This document shows, piece after piece, positions 9,986-17,166 of a stretch of DNA of 64,000 nt. Location: contig NZ_BAAAWU010000001.1 in the NCBI RefSeq assembly GCF_039535235.1, positions 2,356,001 through 2,420,000 of the forward strand, read 5' to 3'. The notes beneath the pieces were generated by a model, which was given only the letters and a program-made list of their open reading frames with translations, did no database searches and was not told where the DNA came from. Within the stretch, counting starts at the first letter, position 1. Each line of letters starts with the position of its first letter. Source of the DNA: Streptomyces roseoviridis (GTDB lineage Bacteria; Actinomycetota; Actinomycetes; Streptomycetales; Streptomycetaceae). Position numbers and translations under genes: made by a program.

Positions 9986-11029
9986 TCAGATCTGGTCGGG
10001 TGCGCTGATGCCGAGCAGGGACAGGCCGCCGGCGAGCACCGTCCCGGCGGCTTCGGCGAGCGCGAGCCGGGAGCGGTGGGCGGCCGAGGGTTTCTCGTCA
10101 CCGAGGGGCAGAACGGTGTGCTGGAACGCGAGGAGCGCGTCGGCGACGGCCTCGAGGTGCCGTGCGACCCGGTCGGGGGCGCGGTGGCGGGCTGCGGAGA
10201 GCAGGACGGCGGGGTGGTCGCCGAGGAGGGAGAGGAGCCGGGGCTCGTCGACGGGGTGGTCGTACGCGGCCGAGAAGCCGAGCTGAGCGGCGTTGCGGCT
10301 GAGGGCTCTGGCCCGGGAGTGCGCGTACCGCACGCGGAAGAGGGGGTTGCGCTCGTGCTGGTGGAGCAGTTCGTCGGTGAGCCTGGCGTGGTCGTGGGCG
10401 GCGGCGGAGAGCAGCCCCCACCGGGCCGCGTCGACACCGAAGCGCCGGTACAGCTCGCCGGCTCCGTACGGCACGGGCAGCGGGGCGACGGTGGTGGCGA
10501 GCCGGCCGCGGGCGTGCCCGGCCTCGGTCCGGGCGCCGAGCAGGGCCCACTCGGGGTCCACGTCGTCCTCGCAGGCCACCCGCACGGGATGGCCCTGGGA
10601 GACGAGGATGCGCCGCACGGCGTCGGCGGTGACGGCGGCGCGGACGTCGGCACGGTGCACCGGCTGGACGGGCTCGCCGCCGGGCGGCCGGTGCCCGTAG
10701 CGCGGGCCGTCCCGCAGGACGGCGCGCACGAGGTCCTGCCGCAGGTCGGCTCGGAGGGTGAAGTTGAGGAAGCCGGGCCCGGTGATCTCGACGCGGTCGA
10801 GCCCGGGGTGCGGGAGGAGCCGGGCGGCGAGGACGTCGGCGACCTGGCGCGGTGTCGCACCGGCCGCCCGGGCGAGCACGAGCGCGACGTTGCTGGCGTA
10901 GTCCCCGCACCCGCCGGCCCGGGGCCGCTCGACCTGCACGCGCTCGGGCACCTCGACGGCCAGCGCACCCTCGTCGACCGCACGGCGCACGGCGCGCAGC
11001 ACGGTGAGGGAGAGGTCCGCGGGGGTCAC
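9986..11029 (-). CDS. nrtL: ArgS-related anticodon-binding protein (NrtL type)
   Basis: 347 residues, resembling arginyl-tRNA synthetase at both ends but lacking most of the catalytic core. The N-terminal part (residues 30-110) has the ArgS additional-domain signature GDYASNVALVLA and ITGPGFLNFTLR. The C-terminal part has a DALR-type anticodon-binding domain (RVRYAHSRARALSRNAAQLGF and LAEAAGTVLAGGLSLLGI). HIGH and KMSKS motifs are not visible. At about 347 residues it is far shorter than the 550-600 of ArgS, so it is unlikely to aminoacylate; a tRNA-binding or regulatory role is inferred. It precedes lysA by 12 bases, and a tRNA-Arg gene lies about 900 bases upstream. Confidence 0.85.
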   Translation of the reverse strand: MTPADLSLTVLRAVRRAVDEGALAVEVPERVQVERPRAGGCGDYASNVALVLARAAGATPRQVADVLAARLLPHPGLDRVEITGPGFLNFTLRADLRQDLVRAVLRDGPRYGHRPPGGEPVQPVHRADVRAAVTADAVRRILVSQGHPVRVACEDDVDPEWALLGARTEAGHARGRLATTVAPLPVPYGAGELYRRFGVDAARWGLLSAAAHDHARLTDELLHQHERNPLFRVRYAHSRARALSRNAAQLGFSAAYDHPVDEPRLLSLLGDHPAVLLSAARHRAPDRVARHLEAVADALLAFQHTVLPLGDEKPSAAHRSRLALAEAAGTVLAGGLSLLGISAPDQI

Positions 11030-11100
11030 GGGACCAGCCTAGGCGAGGAGGGGGGTCGGAACGCGAACCGGTTTCGGCATGTGGGCGGGAGGTGGGGATC

Positions 11101-11272
11101 TGGGGTGGGCGAGGGCGAGGGGGCTACGAGCCCGCCCGCCGGGAATCCGGCTGGCGGGAACCCGGCTGCCGTGCACCCGAGCGGTTCTGGGGTGGGCGAG
11201 GGCGAGGGGGCTATGAGCCCGCCCGCCGCGAACCCGACCGCCGGGAACCCGGCTGCCGTGCACCCGAGCGCG
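11101..11272. repeat. 87-bp direct repeat, two copies, overlapping the end of the response-regulator gene
   Basis: TGGGGTGGGCGAGGGCGAGG begins at 11101 and again at 11188, and the copies stay nearly identical for about 85 bases (GTGCACCCGAGCG at 11171 and 11258). The second copy contains the last codons and TAG stop of the response regulator (11211-11213); the first copy carries the equivalent TAG at 11124-11126. This looks like a recent local duplication of the gene's 3' end. Confidence 0.85.
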
Positions 11273-11750
11273 GAGGACCCGACCGGGTCGCCGGCCCCTC
11301 CGATCCCTGCGGCCCTTCGACTGCGGGCGGCTCCTCGGCGTCACCGCCACCAGCGCCGTCCCGGGGCCCGCGCCGCTCGCGGTGCAGGAGCTGCCGCACG
11401 ACCCGCACGAGCTCGGCCGGCTCGAAGGGCTTGGCGAGGAACGCGTCGACTCCGGCGGCTCCCCCGCCGTCCGCCCCGTACTCGGTGCAGGCACTGCTGA
11501 TCGCCACGGGCAGATGCCGCGTCCGCGGATCCTCCCGCAACCGCGCGGCGGTCTTCAGGCCGTCCAGCCTCGGCATGACGACGTCGAGGGTGACGACATC
11601 CGGACGGACCTCGTTCACGACATCCAGACACTCGGCACCATCGGCCGCGGTCACCACCTCGAAGCCTTCGAGCTCGAGATTGACCCTGATCAGCTGACGG
11701 ATCACCCGGTTGTCATCCACAACCAGCACCCGCCCGGACACCCCTGACAC
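11211..11750 (-). CDS. Single-domain response regulator
   Basis: 179 residues. Receiver (CheY-like) domain with no DNA-binding output domain. The GTG at 11748-11750 gives (M)SGVSGRVLVVDDNRVIR; another GTG lies 9 bases further on and no strong ribosome binding site separates them. The track-length ORF extending to 11981 runs into the tRNA gene and is rejected. Key residues: acidic pair DD at 12-13, phosphoacceptor D56 in VVTLDVVMPRLDG, and lysine in FLAKPFEP. A basic Arg/Ser/Gly/Pro tail follows the receiver domain and ends inside the duplicated 87-bp unit. The partner kinase is not adjacent. Confidence 0.85.
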   Translation of the reverse strand: MSGVSGRVLVVDDNRVIRQLIRVNLELEGFEVVTAADGAECLDVVNEVRPDVVTLDVVMPRLDGLKTAARLREDPRTRHLPVAISSACTEYGADGGGAAGVDAFLAKPFEPAELVRVVRQLLHRERRGPRDGAGGGDAEEPPAVEGPQGSEGPATRSGPPRSGARQPGSRRSGSRRAGS

Positions 11751-11849
11751 ACGTCGAGAGTAGGTCGCGGGGAGCGGCCGCGTCCGGCTTTTGCCCACTT
11801 CTGACCCGTGCGAGCGAACCACCCTCCCGTCACGCGACGGAAATACCTG

Positions 11850-11880
11850 TTCACAGGCACCCTCCGGGAGCTGGTAGTGT
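11850..11880 (+). promoter_or_regulatory. Candidate promoter of tRNA-Arg
   Basis: TTCACA (11850-11855) and TAGTGT (11875-11880) are separated by 19 bases and lie 30 bases before the mature tRNA 5' end. TAGTGT is a good actinobacterial -10; the spacing is a little long. Confidence 0.4.
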
Positions 11881-11909
11881 TCTACCCGTCGCCGCCGAAC
11901 GCGGCAACG

Positions 11910-11981
11910 CCCCCGTAGCTCAGGGGATAGAGCAACGGCCTCCGGAGCCGTGTGCGCAGGTTCGAATCCTGCCGGGGGCAC
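11910..11981 (+). tRNA. tRNA-Arg (anticodon CCG)
   Basis: 72 nt without encoded CCA. Acceptor stem GCCCCCG / CGGGGGC with discriminator A. The D arm is GCTC...GAGC. The anticodon arm is ACGGC-CTCCGGA-GCCGT, giving anticodon CCG (reads CGG). The T arm is GCAGG-TTCGAAT-CCTGC. All stems pair. It is followed at once by a strong hairpin terminator. Confidence 0.97.
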
Positions 11982-11998
11982 TTCGCAGGAAGTGCCTA

Positions 11999-12038
11999 AA
12001 GACCCCGTGATCAGCGGAAACGCTGAGGACGGGGTCTT
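11999..12038 (+). terminator. tRNA-Arg terminator
   Basis: A 10-bp stem AAGACCCCGT (11999-12008) / ACGGGGTCTT (12029-12038) encloses TCAGCG-GAAA-CGCTGA (12011-12026). A T-rich tract follows (GTCTTGTTGTTTG). Classical intrinsic terminator about 18 bases after the tRNA. Confidence 0.9.
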
Positions 12039-12225
12039 GTTGTTTGTGCGGGCGTGTGCCGGGGTGCGCGGCCGTATGACGGGGATCGCGGCCTCTTCGC
12101 GGCCTGGGCCGTGCAGCGTCGGAGCGGGTCCGGGCCGGGGGCGGGACTCTGGAACGAGGGGAAGCAGCGGGTGGGTTCGGGAGCCGGGGAGACCACGACC
12201 GAGCCGGTTCGACCGGCTCTTCTGC

Positions 12226-12605
12226 GTGGCTGCCGACGCCGCCCACGGACCGCGTGTGACTCTGGAGGGGCTGGAGCTGACCGGTCGCGTGCCTGCCGTA
12301 CTTCAGGAGACAGTCCTGGACCTTCATTCCTCGGGTACTCACAACGTGTCGTACGGTGCGCGGGGCAACCCGGGGATCAACGATGTCGGCATGGTCCTGC
12401 GCGTCCAGGACACCGAGGACGGGATCCTGACCCGGCCCGTTCTCGTGGGCCGCGAATGGGCGGACCGCTGCACCGACGACGGGGAAGGATCCCTTCCCGA
12501 GTGCGAGTGGCTGGCCGTCAGTGGGTCGCGTACGACGGCTCGGACATGTACCCCCATCCCCGATACGCGACGAACTGGCCAGCCGGTTGGACTGCCCCGT
12601 CCTAG
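12226..12605 (+). pseudogene. Frameshifted remnant of an unrecognised gene next to tRNA-Arg
   Basis: From a possible GTG at 12226 one frame reads a protein-like sequence (VTLEGLELTGRVPAVLQETV ... GREWADRCTDDGEGSLPECEWLAV). At about 12516-12521 the plausible coding frame changes by one base to QWVAYDGSDMYPHPRYATNW ... TAPS and a TAG at 12603-12605. One missing C in GTC(C)AG would restore a single ORF of about 126 codons. Upstream, GAGCCGG / CCGGCTC (12201-12219) forms a hairpin. I do not recognise the family. The true 5' end is uncertain because no good start is visible; the gene may be truncated. Either a decayed insertion next to the tRNA or a sequencing error. Confidence 0.5.
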
Positions 12606-12627
12606 ACGGGGAGGGAACCGTGGAAGC

Positions 12628-12647
12628 CCCCTGGACAGGTCCAGGGG
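12628..12647. terminator. Hairpin after the remnant gene
   Basis: CCCCTGGAC (12628-12636) / GTCCAGGGG (12639-12647), about 22 bases after the TAG of the remnant, suggesting it was once an expressed gene with its own terminator. Confidence 0.6.
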
Positions 12648-12764
12648 CCAATGGCGCAGGGTCGTCAGGCAGTGCTCGCTCCTACTCGCACAGAAGATCC
12701 CCCGATGCGCCGGTTCACCACCTCCCCGCGGCGGAACGCGGTCTGACCGTGAGGCGCATGCTGG

Positions 12765-12784
12765 GCGCCCGGGTATCCGGGCGC
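12765..12784 (-). terminator. Terminator after the SWIM-domain gene
   Basis: GCGCCCGG (12765-12772) / CCGGGCGC (12777-12784) with a GTAT loop, 11 bases beyond the stop at 12796 on the minus strand. Between 12648 and 12764 I see nothing coding. Confidence 0.65.
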
Positions 12785-12795
12785 GGCCTTCTGGC

Positions 12796-14463
12796 TCACA
12801 AGCCGTGCTGCTCCATCAGTCGCATCAGGTTCCGTTTGCGCTTCTGGGCGGCGCGCAGGTCGGTGACGTACGCGGTGAAGTCGTCCGGTGTGCCGAGGCG
12901 GTGGTGGCAGTCGCGGATGCTCAGAAGCAGACTGACGAGTTGCTCGTAAGCCCGGTTGCCGGTCTCGCGGGTGAGGCGCGCGGCCAGGCGGAGGTAGACG
13001 GGAAGGGCATCCGCGGGGCGGGTCGGGCGGATCTCGTCGGCGAGGGCGAGCCACTGACCGTCGGGGACACCGTGCTCGTGGGCTGCCTGCCAGGCGGCGT
13101 CGACGTCCTTGTCGTCCAGTAGGACGTCGACGAGGACCCGGCCACCGTACGTGTCCGTTTGTTCGGCGTCGTCACGGAGCAGCGCCAGTGCCTTGTGGCG
13201 CTCGGCCGTCCAGCAGGCGGCGGCGACGGCCGCGGCGCGCAGCCGCTGGTAGGTGAGCAGGGTGCGGCGGGCGGTGAAGTGGTCACGGCGCAGGTTGACT
13301 GCATCGGCGAGTCGCCCGGCCTGGGTGTAGCGGTCGGCGAGGTGGTCGACCAGGGCGGTGTCGACGGTGGCGAGGTCCTCGGTCTCCCGGACGCCGCGCT
13401 CGGCCCATTCCTGCGCTTCGGCGGTACGACCGGCAGTGTCGAGTTCGCGGGCGATGAGCAGGTGGGTGTGGCCGTCCGGTGCGAGGTCGACGGCGTGTAC
13501 GGCGATCACCGTGTCGACGTCCCGTCCCGACTTCGCGAGGCGCTGCATCAGATGCTTCTCGAGCCAGCCGGTGGGGTTGGCCCGCCATGCCTCGGCCGCG
13601 TACCGGCGCAGGGCGGCCATCCCCTGCTCCCCGAGCAGGTCCTCGTAGTCGAGCGGGTCGATGTCCGTCAGGTCGGCGGCCTCGTCGAGGGCATGGGTCA
13701 CCAGCCAGTGCGCGAGTTCCTCCGGATCGGGGCGGGCCGCGCGGCAGGCCACGTGGTGGGCGTCGGCGAGATCGGCGCCGACCTGGCCGAGCCGGCCGTC
13801 GGAGTCGTCGACCCGCTCGACCACCCCGGCCAGCAGGTCGATCGCCTCCCGGGCCAGAGCCGTCGCGTCGGCTGCCCGGCCGGAGGCCGTCAGCGACCGG
13901 ATCGCGGTGACCGCCTGCCCGGCCTGGTCGGCATAGGCACGGGCGTCGGCGTACTCGACGTAGCCGTACCGCGCGAACGGAGCGACATCGAGCAACTCCC
14001 AGATCCGGGAACGGATCCCGGCCACGTCTCCGTCGGCGCTCGCCACCCGCAGTTCCAGACGTCTCCGCAGGTTCCCGTCCTCGGCCATCTCCTCCCGCAC
14101 GACAGCGAGCAGGTCATCCCGCGACAGACCGGTCAGCCAGGCGTCGAGATCACGGGACCGGTCCGGGGCCGCCTTCCGTCGCTTGCGGAGGTCGACCTCC
14201 TGAGCGATCACCGTCAGGCCGAGCGCGACCAGATGCTTGCAGAAGTTGCCCTCCTGACCGTACGGGCAGTCACACGTGCCCACCGGCTCCCCGCGGCCGC
14301 CGAGGAACAACTCCACCTCGTACCGCTCCCCGCCGCGTACCGATGCTCTGATCCAGCCGTCACCGCACTCGACACCGGACACCTCATCGACATAACCACG
14401 GCCACGCTCGAACGAACGCTCCCCGGCCAGCGTCCTCAGCTTCGCTTCCGTAAGACCGCCCAC
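12796..14463 (-). CDS. SWIM zinc-finger domain protein
   Basis: 555 residues. GTG start at 14461-14463 (GGAGG just upstream) reading (M)GGLTEAKLRTLAGERSFERG. Near residue 60-80 the SWIM motif is CDCPYGQEGNFCKH (CxCx8CxH), a zinc finger proposed to mediate DNA or protein contacts. The rest is helical and repetitive, with TPR-like stretches such as ALARYAAEAWRA-like and EWAERGVRETEDL segments, and no recognised catalytic domain. Monocistronic. The family is widespread in Streptomyces with unknown role; function beyond SWIM-mediated binding is not supported. Confidence 0.85.
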   Translation of the reverse strand: MGGLTEAKLRTLAGERSFERGRGYVDEVSGVECGDGWIRASVRGGERYEVELFLGGRGEPVGTCDCPYGQEGNFCKHLVALGLTVIAQEVDLRKRRKAAPDRSRDLDAWLTGLSRDDLLAVVREEMAEDGNLRRRLELRVASADGDVAGIRSRIWELLDVAPFARYGYVEYADARAYADQAGQAVTAIRSLTASGRAADATALAREAIDLLAGVVERVDDSDGRLGQVGADLADAHHVACRAARPDPEELAHWLVTHALDEAADLTDIDPLDYEDLLGEQGMAALRRYAAEAWRANPTGWLEKHLMQRLAKSGRDVDTVIAVHAVDLAPDGHTHLLIARELDTAGRTAEAQEWAERGVRETEDLATVDTALVDHLADRYTQAGRLADAVNLRRDHFTARRTLLTYQRLRAAAVAAACWTAERHKALALLRDDAEQTDTYGGRVLVDVLLDDKDVDAAWQAAHEHGVPDGQWLALADEIRPTRPADALPVYLRLAARLTRETGNRAYEQLVSLLLSIRDCHHRLGTPDDFTAYVTDLRAAQKRKRNLMRLMEQHGL

Positions 14464-14645
14464 GCCCCTCCGCGCTCCGATCCGGCTCCGGCCCCCGATA
14501 GGAGATCACCCTAGCGGCCGCCCGGGCCCGCGGGGCCATCCCGAGTCAGGCCGTCAACAACCGGACCGGATCCCTGCGACGCCTTGCGTCACACCTGTAT
14601 GGTCGTCGACCACCCCGGCCCCCGGATCCTCCCGAAAGGTGCCGC

Positions 14646-15317
14646 ATGACCAAGCCCGCCACCGTGAACCTGACGAAGGCTTCGCCCACGGTCTCCCTGG
14701 ACAAGCACGGCGTGACCTCGGGTCTGATCAAGGTCAACCTCAACTGGACCTCACCGCAGGCCTCCGCACAGCGAGCGGCCGGCGAAGCTCGTGGTCTGCT
14801 CGGCCGGATCCGGGCATCGCTGCGATCGGCTGCGGCCGGGGCGGTGGATCTCGACCTCGGCTGCATGATCCGGTGCACCGACGGCTCCAAGACCGTGGTC
14901 CAGGCCCTGGGAAACGCCTTCGGCGCGGTGGACCGCTTCCCGTATGTCGCCCTCGACGCGGACGACCGGACCGGGGCCCGGGAAGCGGGAGAGAACCTGG
15001 TCATCAACCTGGACCACCAGGCCGAGTTCCAGAAGCTCCTGCTCTTCGTCTACATCTACAAGGGTTCGGGCGACTTCCGCGGCCTCGACGCGGTGGTGAC
15101 CATGACCTCCGACCGCGGCGACCGTTTCCGGATGGTTCTGGACGAGTGCCCGCCGCAGGCGCACGCGTGCGCCATCGCCCTCATCAAGCGCCAGAAGGGC
15201 GAACTCGTCATCGAACGCGAGGTGCGCTGGTTCACCCCCGCGGACGGCCCCGGCGTTCAAGACGTGATCTCCCGGGCCTACCGGCTCGGGATGAAATGGA
15301 CCCCCGGCCGGAAGTAA
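14646..15317 (+). CDS. TerD-family protein
   Basis: 223 residues. ATG at 14646 with GAAAGG in front. The N-terminus VNLTKASPTVSLDKHG and the segments KVNLNWTS, AVDLDLGCMIRCTDG, LDADDRTG and NLDHQAEFQKLLLFVYIYKG match the TerD beta-sandwich, whose acidic residues bind calcium. TerD proteins belong to stress, tellurite-resistance and membrane-associated modules. Here it stands alone, with none of the usual terB/terC/terE partners nearby, so a role in metal or envelope stress is only family-based. An Ala/Arg-rich insertion (RAAGEARGLLGRIRASLRSA) separates the first strand from the rest. Confidence 0.82.
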   Translation: MTKPATVNLTKASPTVSLDKHGVTSGLIKVNLNWTSPQASAQRAAGEARGLLGRIRASLRSAAAGAVDLDLGCMIRCTDGSKTVVQALGNAFGAVDRFPYVALDADDRTGAREAGENLVINLDHQAEFQKLLLFVYIYKGSGDFRGLDAVVTMTSDRGDRFRMVLDECPPQAHACAIALIKRQKGELVIEREVRWFTPADGPGVQDVISRAYRLGMKWTPGRK

Positions 15318-15410
15318 CCCCCGGCCACCTCTCAGCCTGACCCGGTCGGACCGCCCACGGACCCCCACCCTCCGCTTCCGGCCCCTGCATGGCGACGGCC
15401 CGGTCCGTCG

Positions 15411-15911
15411 TCAGTCGAGCCAGACGATGACCGCGTCCCCGGCCCGGGCCGCCGCCGTCAGGTATTCGGTCAGACCGCAGAAGTGGTCCCCGCCCCATTC
15501 CAGCGAGTCGCGGTCCTCCCAGCCCAGCGGGTAGATCTCCGCCGCCGTGAGCTCGGCCGGGTCGACTCCGTCGAGGAGCCGGTCGTACGTCAGGGTGCCG
15601 AGGGTGTCGGCGGCGAGGCGGACGCGAGGGGCGGGGAGGTACTGCGGCGGGCCGTAGCCCCAGTCGTCGGCCTCCCCCAGCGGCTCCTCACCGTGGATGA
15701 CGTCCACCGGGAAGCCGGAACGCCGCAGCAGGAAGTCCAGGGGGTGCCACGCCTTGTACGTGGAGAAGTGGCGGGCCTCGGCCGGTGGAGGCCCGGACTC
15801 CTCCTCGGCGTCCAAGGTCTCCTCGATGCGGTCGAGAGCCCGGTCCGGGTCCTCGACGGCGCGCTCCAGCTCAGCCGGCGTCACACGGAAGTACTCACCG
15901 ATCATGCTCAT
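15411..15911 (-). CDS. DUF1877 (YfbM-like) family protein
   Basis: 166 residues, soluble. Starts MSMIGEYFRVTPAELERAV, then has HFSTYKAWHPLDFLL and a conserved end AAEIYPLGW...LTEYLTAAARAGDAVIVWLD. These fit the DUF1877 family, which has no established activity. Convergent with the TerD gene (93-base gap containing a weak CGACGG/CCGTCG hairpin at 15393-15410) and divergent from the next gene. Confidence 0.8.
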   Translation of the reverse strand: MSMIGEYFRVTPAELERAVEDPDRALDRIEETLDAEEESGPPPAEARHFSTYKAWHPLDFLLRRSGFPVDVIHGEEPLGEADDWGYGPPQYLPAPRVRLAADTLGTLTYDRLLDGVDPAELTAAEIYPLGWEDRDSLEWGGDHFCGLTEYLTAAARAGDAVIVWLD

Positions 15912-16042
15912 GGACGAATGCTAGGCAGCGCCACTGACAGCGGCGCCCGGGGCGTGGGGCGCGCCGGGCCGTGAGCCCAACAGCCGGGGAAGTTGGACCG
16001 ATTCCCTCGCGCCGCCGACCCCGGCGCCGCCACAATGCGTGC

Positions 16043-17050
16043 ATGACTGATGACTGGAAGCGACGGCTCGAGCGGGCTCATCTGGAGATGGTCGGGCGGG
16101 ACGATCCCGTGGAGTGGGTCAAGGAGGCCAGCGGGGTCGAGGCTTCCTTGCGGTATCCACAACTCGCCCTGCGCGGGCCCCTGTTCGGCGTCGCGGTCGA
16201 GCGGGGCCAGGGATGGGAGGTGGTCCGGGAGATCGGGGCCGGGATGCCGCAGGAGGCGCGGGACAGTCTGAACTCCCTGTTGTGGTTCCGAGCCAAGGAT
16301 GACACCGACGATCCGGAGGTGCGGCGCGATCTGCTGGCGGCCGTCGCCATCCTGGAGAAGGAGCCCGTGAACGAGGTCCAGGCCGTCGGCGAGCGCTACC
16401 GGATCGTGCGCGCCGACGAGTTCGCGCGGAGCGGGGACGACGGGCTCGAACCGCCCCGGCCGACCGACCCCGATCCGGCCGAGCCCTCCTGGGACGACCG
16501 GAACGGGCCGCCCTCGCCCGACCTCGGGTTCGTGCTGACCCCCGAGCGGACGGACGGCCTCACCCAGGAGGCGCTGAAGCTGGGGCTGCGTACCTTCGCG
16601 TACACCGGCGACCGCTACCCCGCCCGCGTACGGAACGATTCGCTCCGAGCCGTCGAGACCCACCCCGACATCGCCCTGCTGCCGGTCACCTTCGGCGTGG
16701 CCGAGCGGAACGGGGCGGGGTGGCAGCCGAGGGGCGGACTGCAGCCGACCCCGCACGAGGCGCGGCGGCTGCTCTACTCCGGGATGACGGACATGTGGGC
16801 CCGGATCTACAAGTACCCGAAGGACAAGGCGGAGCGCTATCGGCTGGCCGGTGAGGAGTTCCGGGCCGCCGGCCGGGCCGACGAGGCCCGGGTGGGCGGC
16901 CGGCTCTTCCGGATCTGCCGGGTGGAGCGCCTGGTCCGGTTCGGGCCGGACGGGCCGGAGACGCCGCGCCCCTCCGACGTGGACGAGTACGGGCCGATCA
17001 AGATGCATCCCACGATGGACCTCGACGGGACCGTGCACCACGGCGGTTGA
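16043..17050 (+). CDS. DUF5954-like hypothetical protein
   Basis: 335 residues. ATG at 16043 (MTDDWKRRLERAHLEMVGRD), chosen over the longer in-frame ORF because the upstream codons show no conservation-like sequence. No signal peptide or membrane segment. Two similar halves can be seen: GPLFGVAVERGQGWEV...YRIVRADEFARSGDDGLEPPRPTD and LPVTFGVAERNGAGWQP...FRICRVERLVRFGPDGPETPRPSD, suggesting an internal duplication. The assignment to DUF5954 is from memory of Streptomyces proteins and is moderately secure; activity unknown. Confidence 0.7.
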   Translation: MTDDWKRRLERAHLEMVGRDDPVEWVKEASGVEASLRYPQLALRGPLFGVAVERGQGWEVVREIGAGMPQEARDSLNSLLWFRAKDDTDDPEVRRDLLAAVAILEKEPVNEVQAVGERYRIVRADEFARSGDDGLEPPRPTDPDPAEPSWDDRNGPPSPDLGFVLTPERTDGLTQEALKLGLRTFAYTGDRYPARVRNDSLRAVETHPDIALLPVTFGVAERNGAGWQPRGGLQPTPHEARRLLYSGMTDMWARIYKYPKDKAERYRLAGEEFRAAGRADEARVGGRLFRICRVERLVRFGPDGPETPRPSDVDEYGPIKMHPTMDLDGTVHHGG

Positions 17051-17127
17051 GCCCCGGCAGGACCCGAAAGCGGAGCCGGGGAGAGGCGTCGGGAGGGAAG
17101 CTCACAGGCAGAGCCGGGGAGGGAGCG

Positions 17128-17160
17128 GGGAGGGGGAGGGCCGCCGCTCCTCCCCCTCCC
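17128..17160. terminator. Bidirectional terminator between convergent genes
   Basis: GGGAGGGGGAG (17128-17138) / CTCCCCCTCCC (17150-17160) with an 11-base loop, located between the DUF5954-like gene and the M4 protease, which end towards each other. Confidence 0.75.
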
Positions 17161-17166
17161 GTTCCG

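Noticed and set aside
8681..11500. 939-codon plus-strand frame over lysA and nrtL
   Set aside because: Both genes on the minus strand are recognisable enzymes or relatives; the plus frame crosses intergenic sequence and repeats.
11910..12650. Integrated element (attachment site) at tRNA-Arg
   Set aside because: No integrase and no repeated tRNA 3' end were found downstream within this window; only a gene remnant is present.
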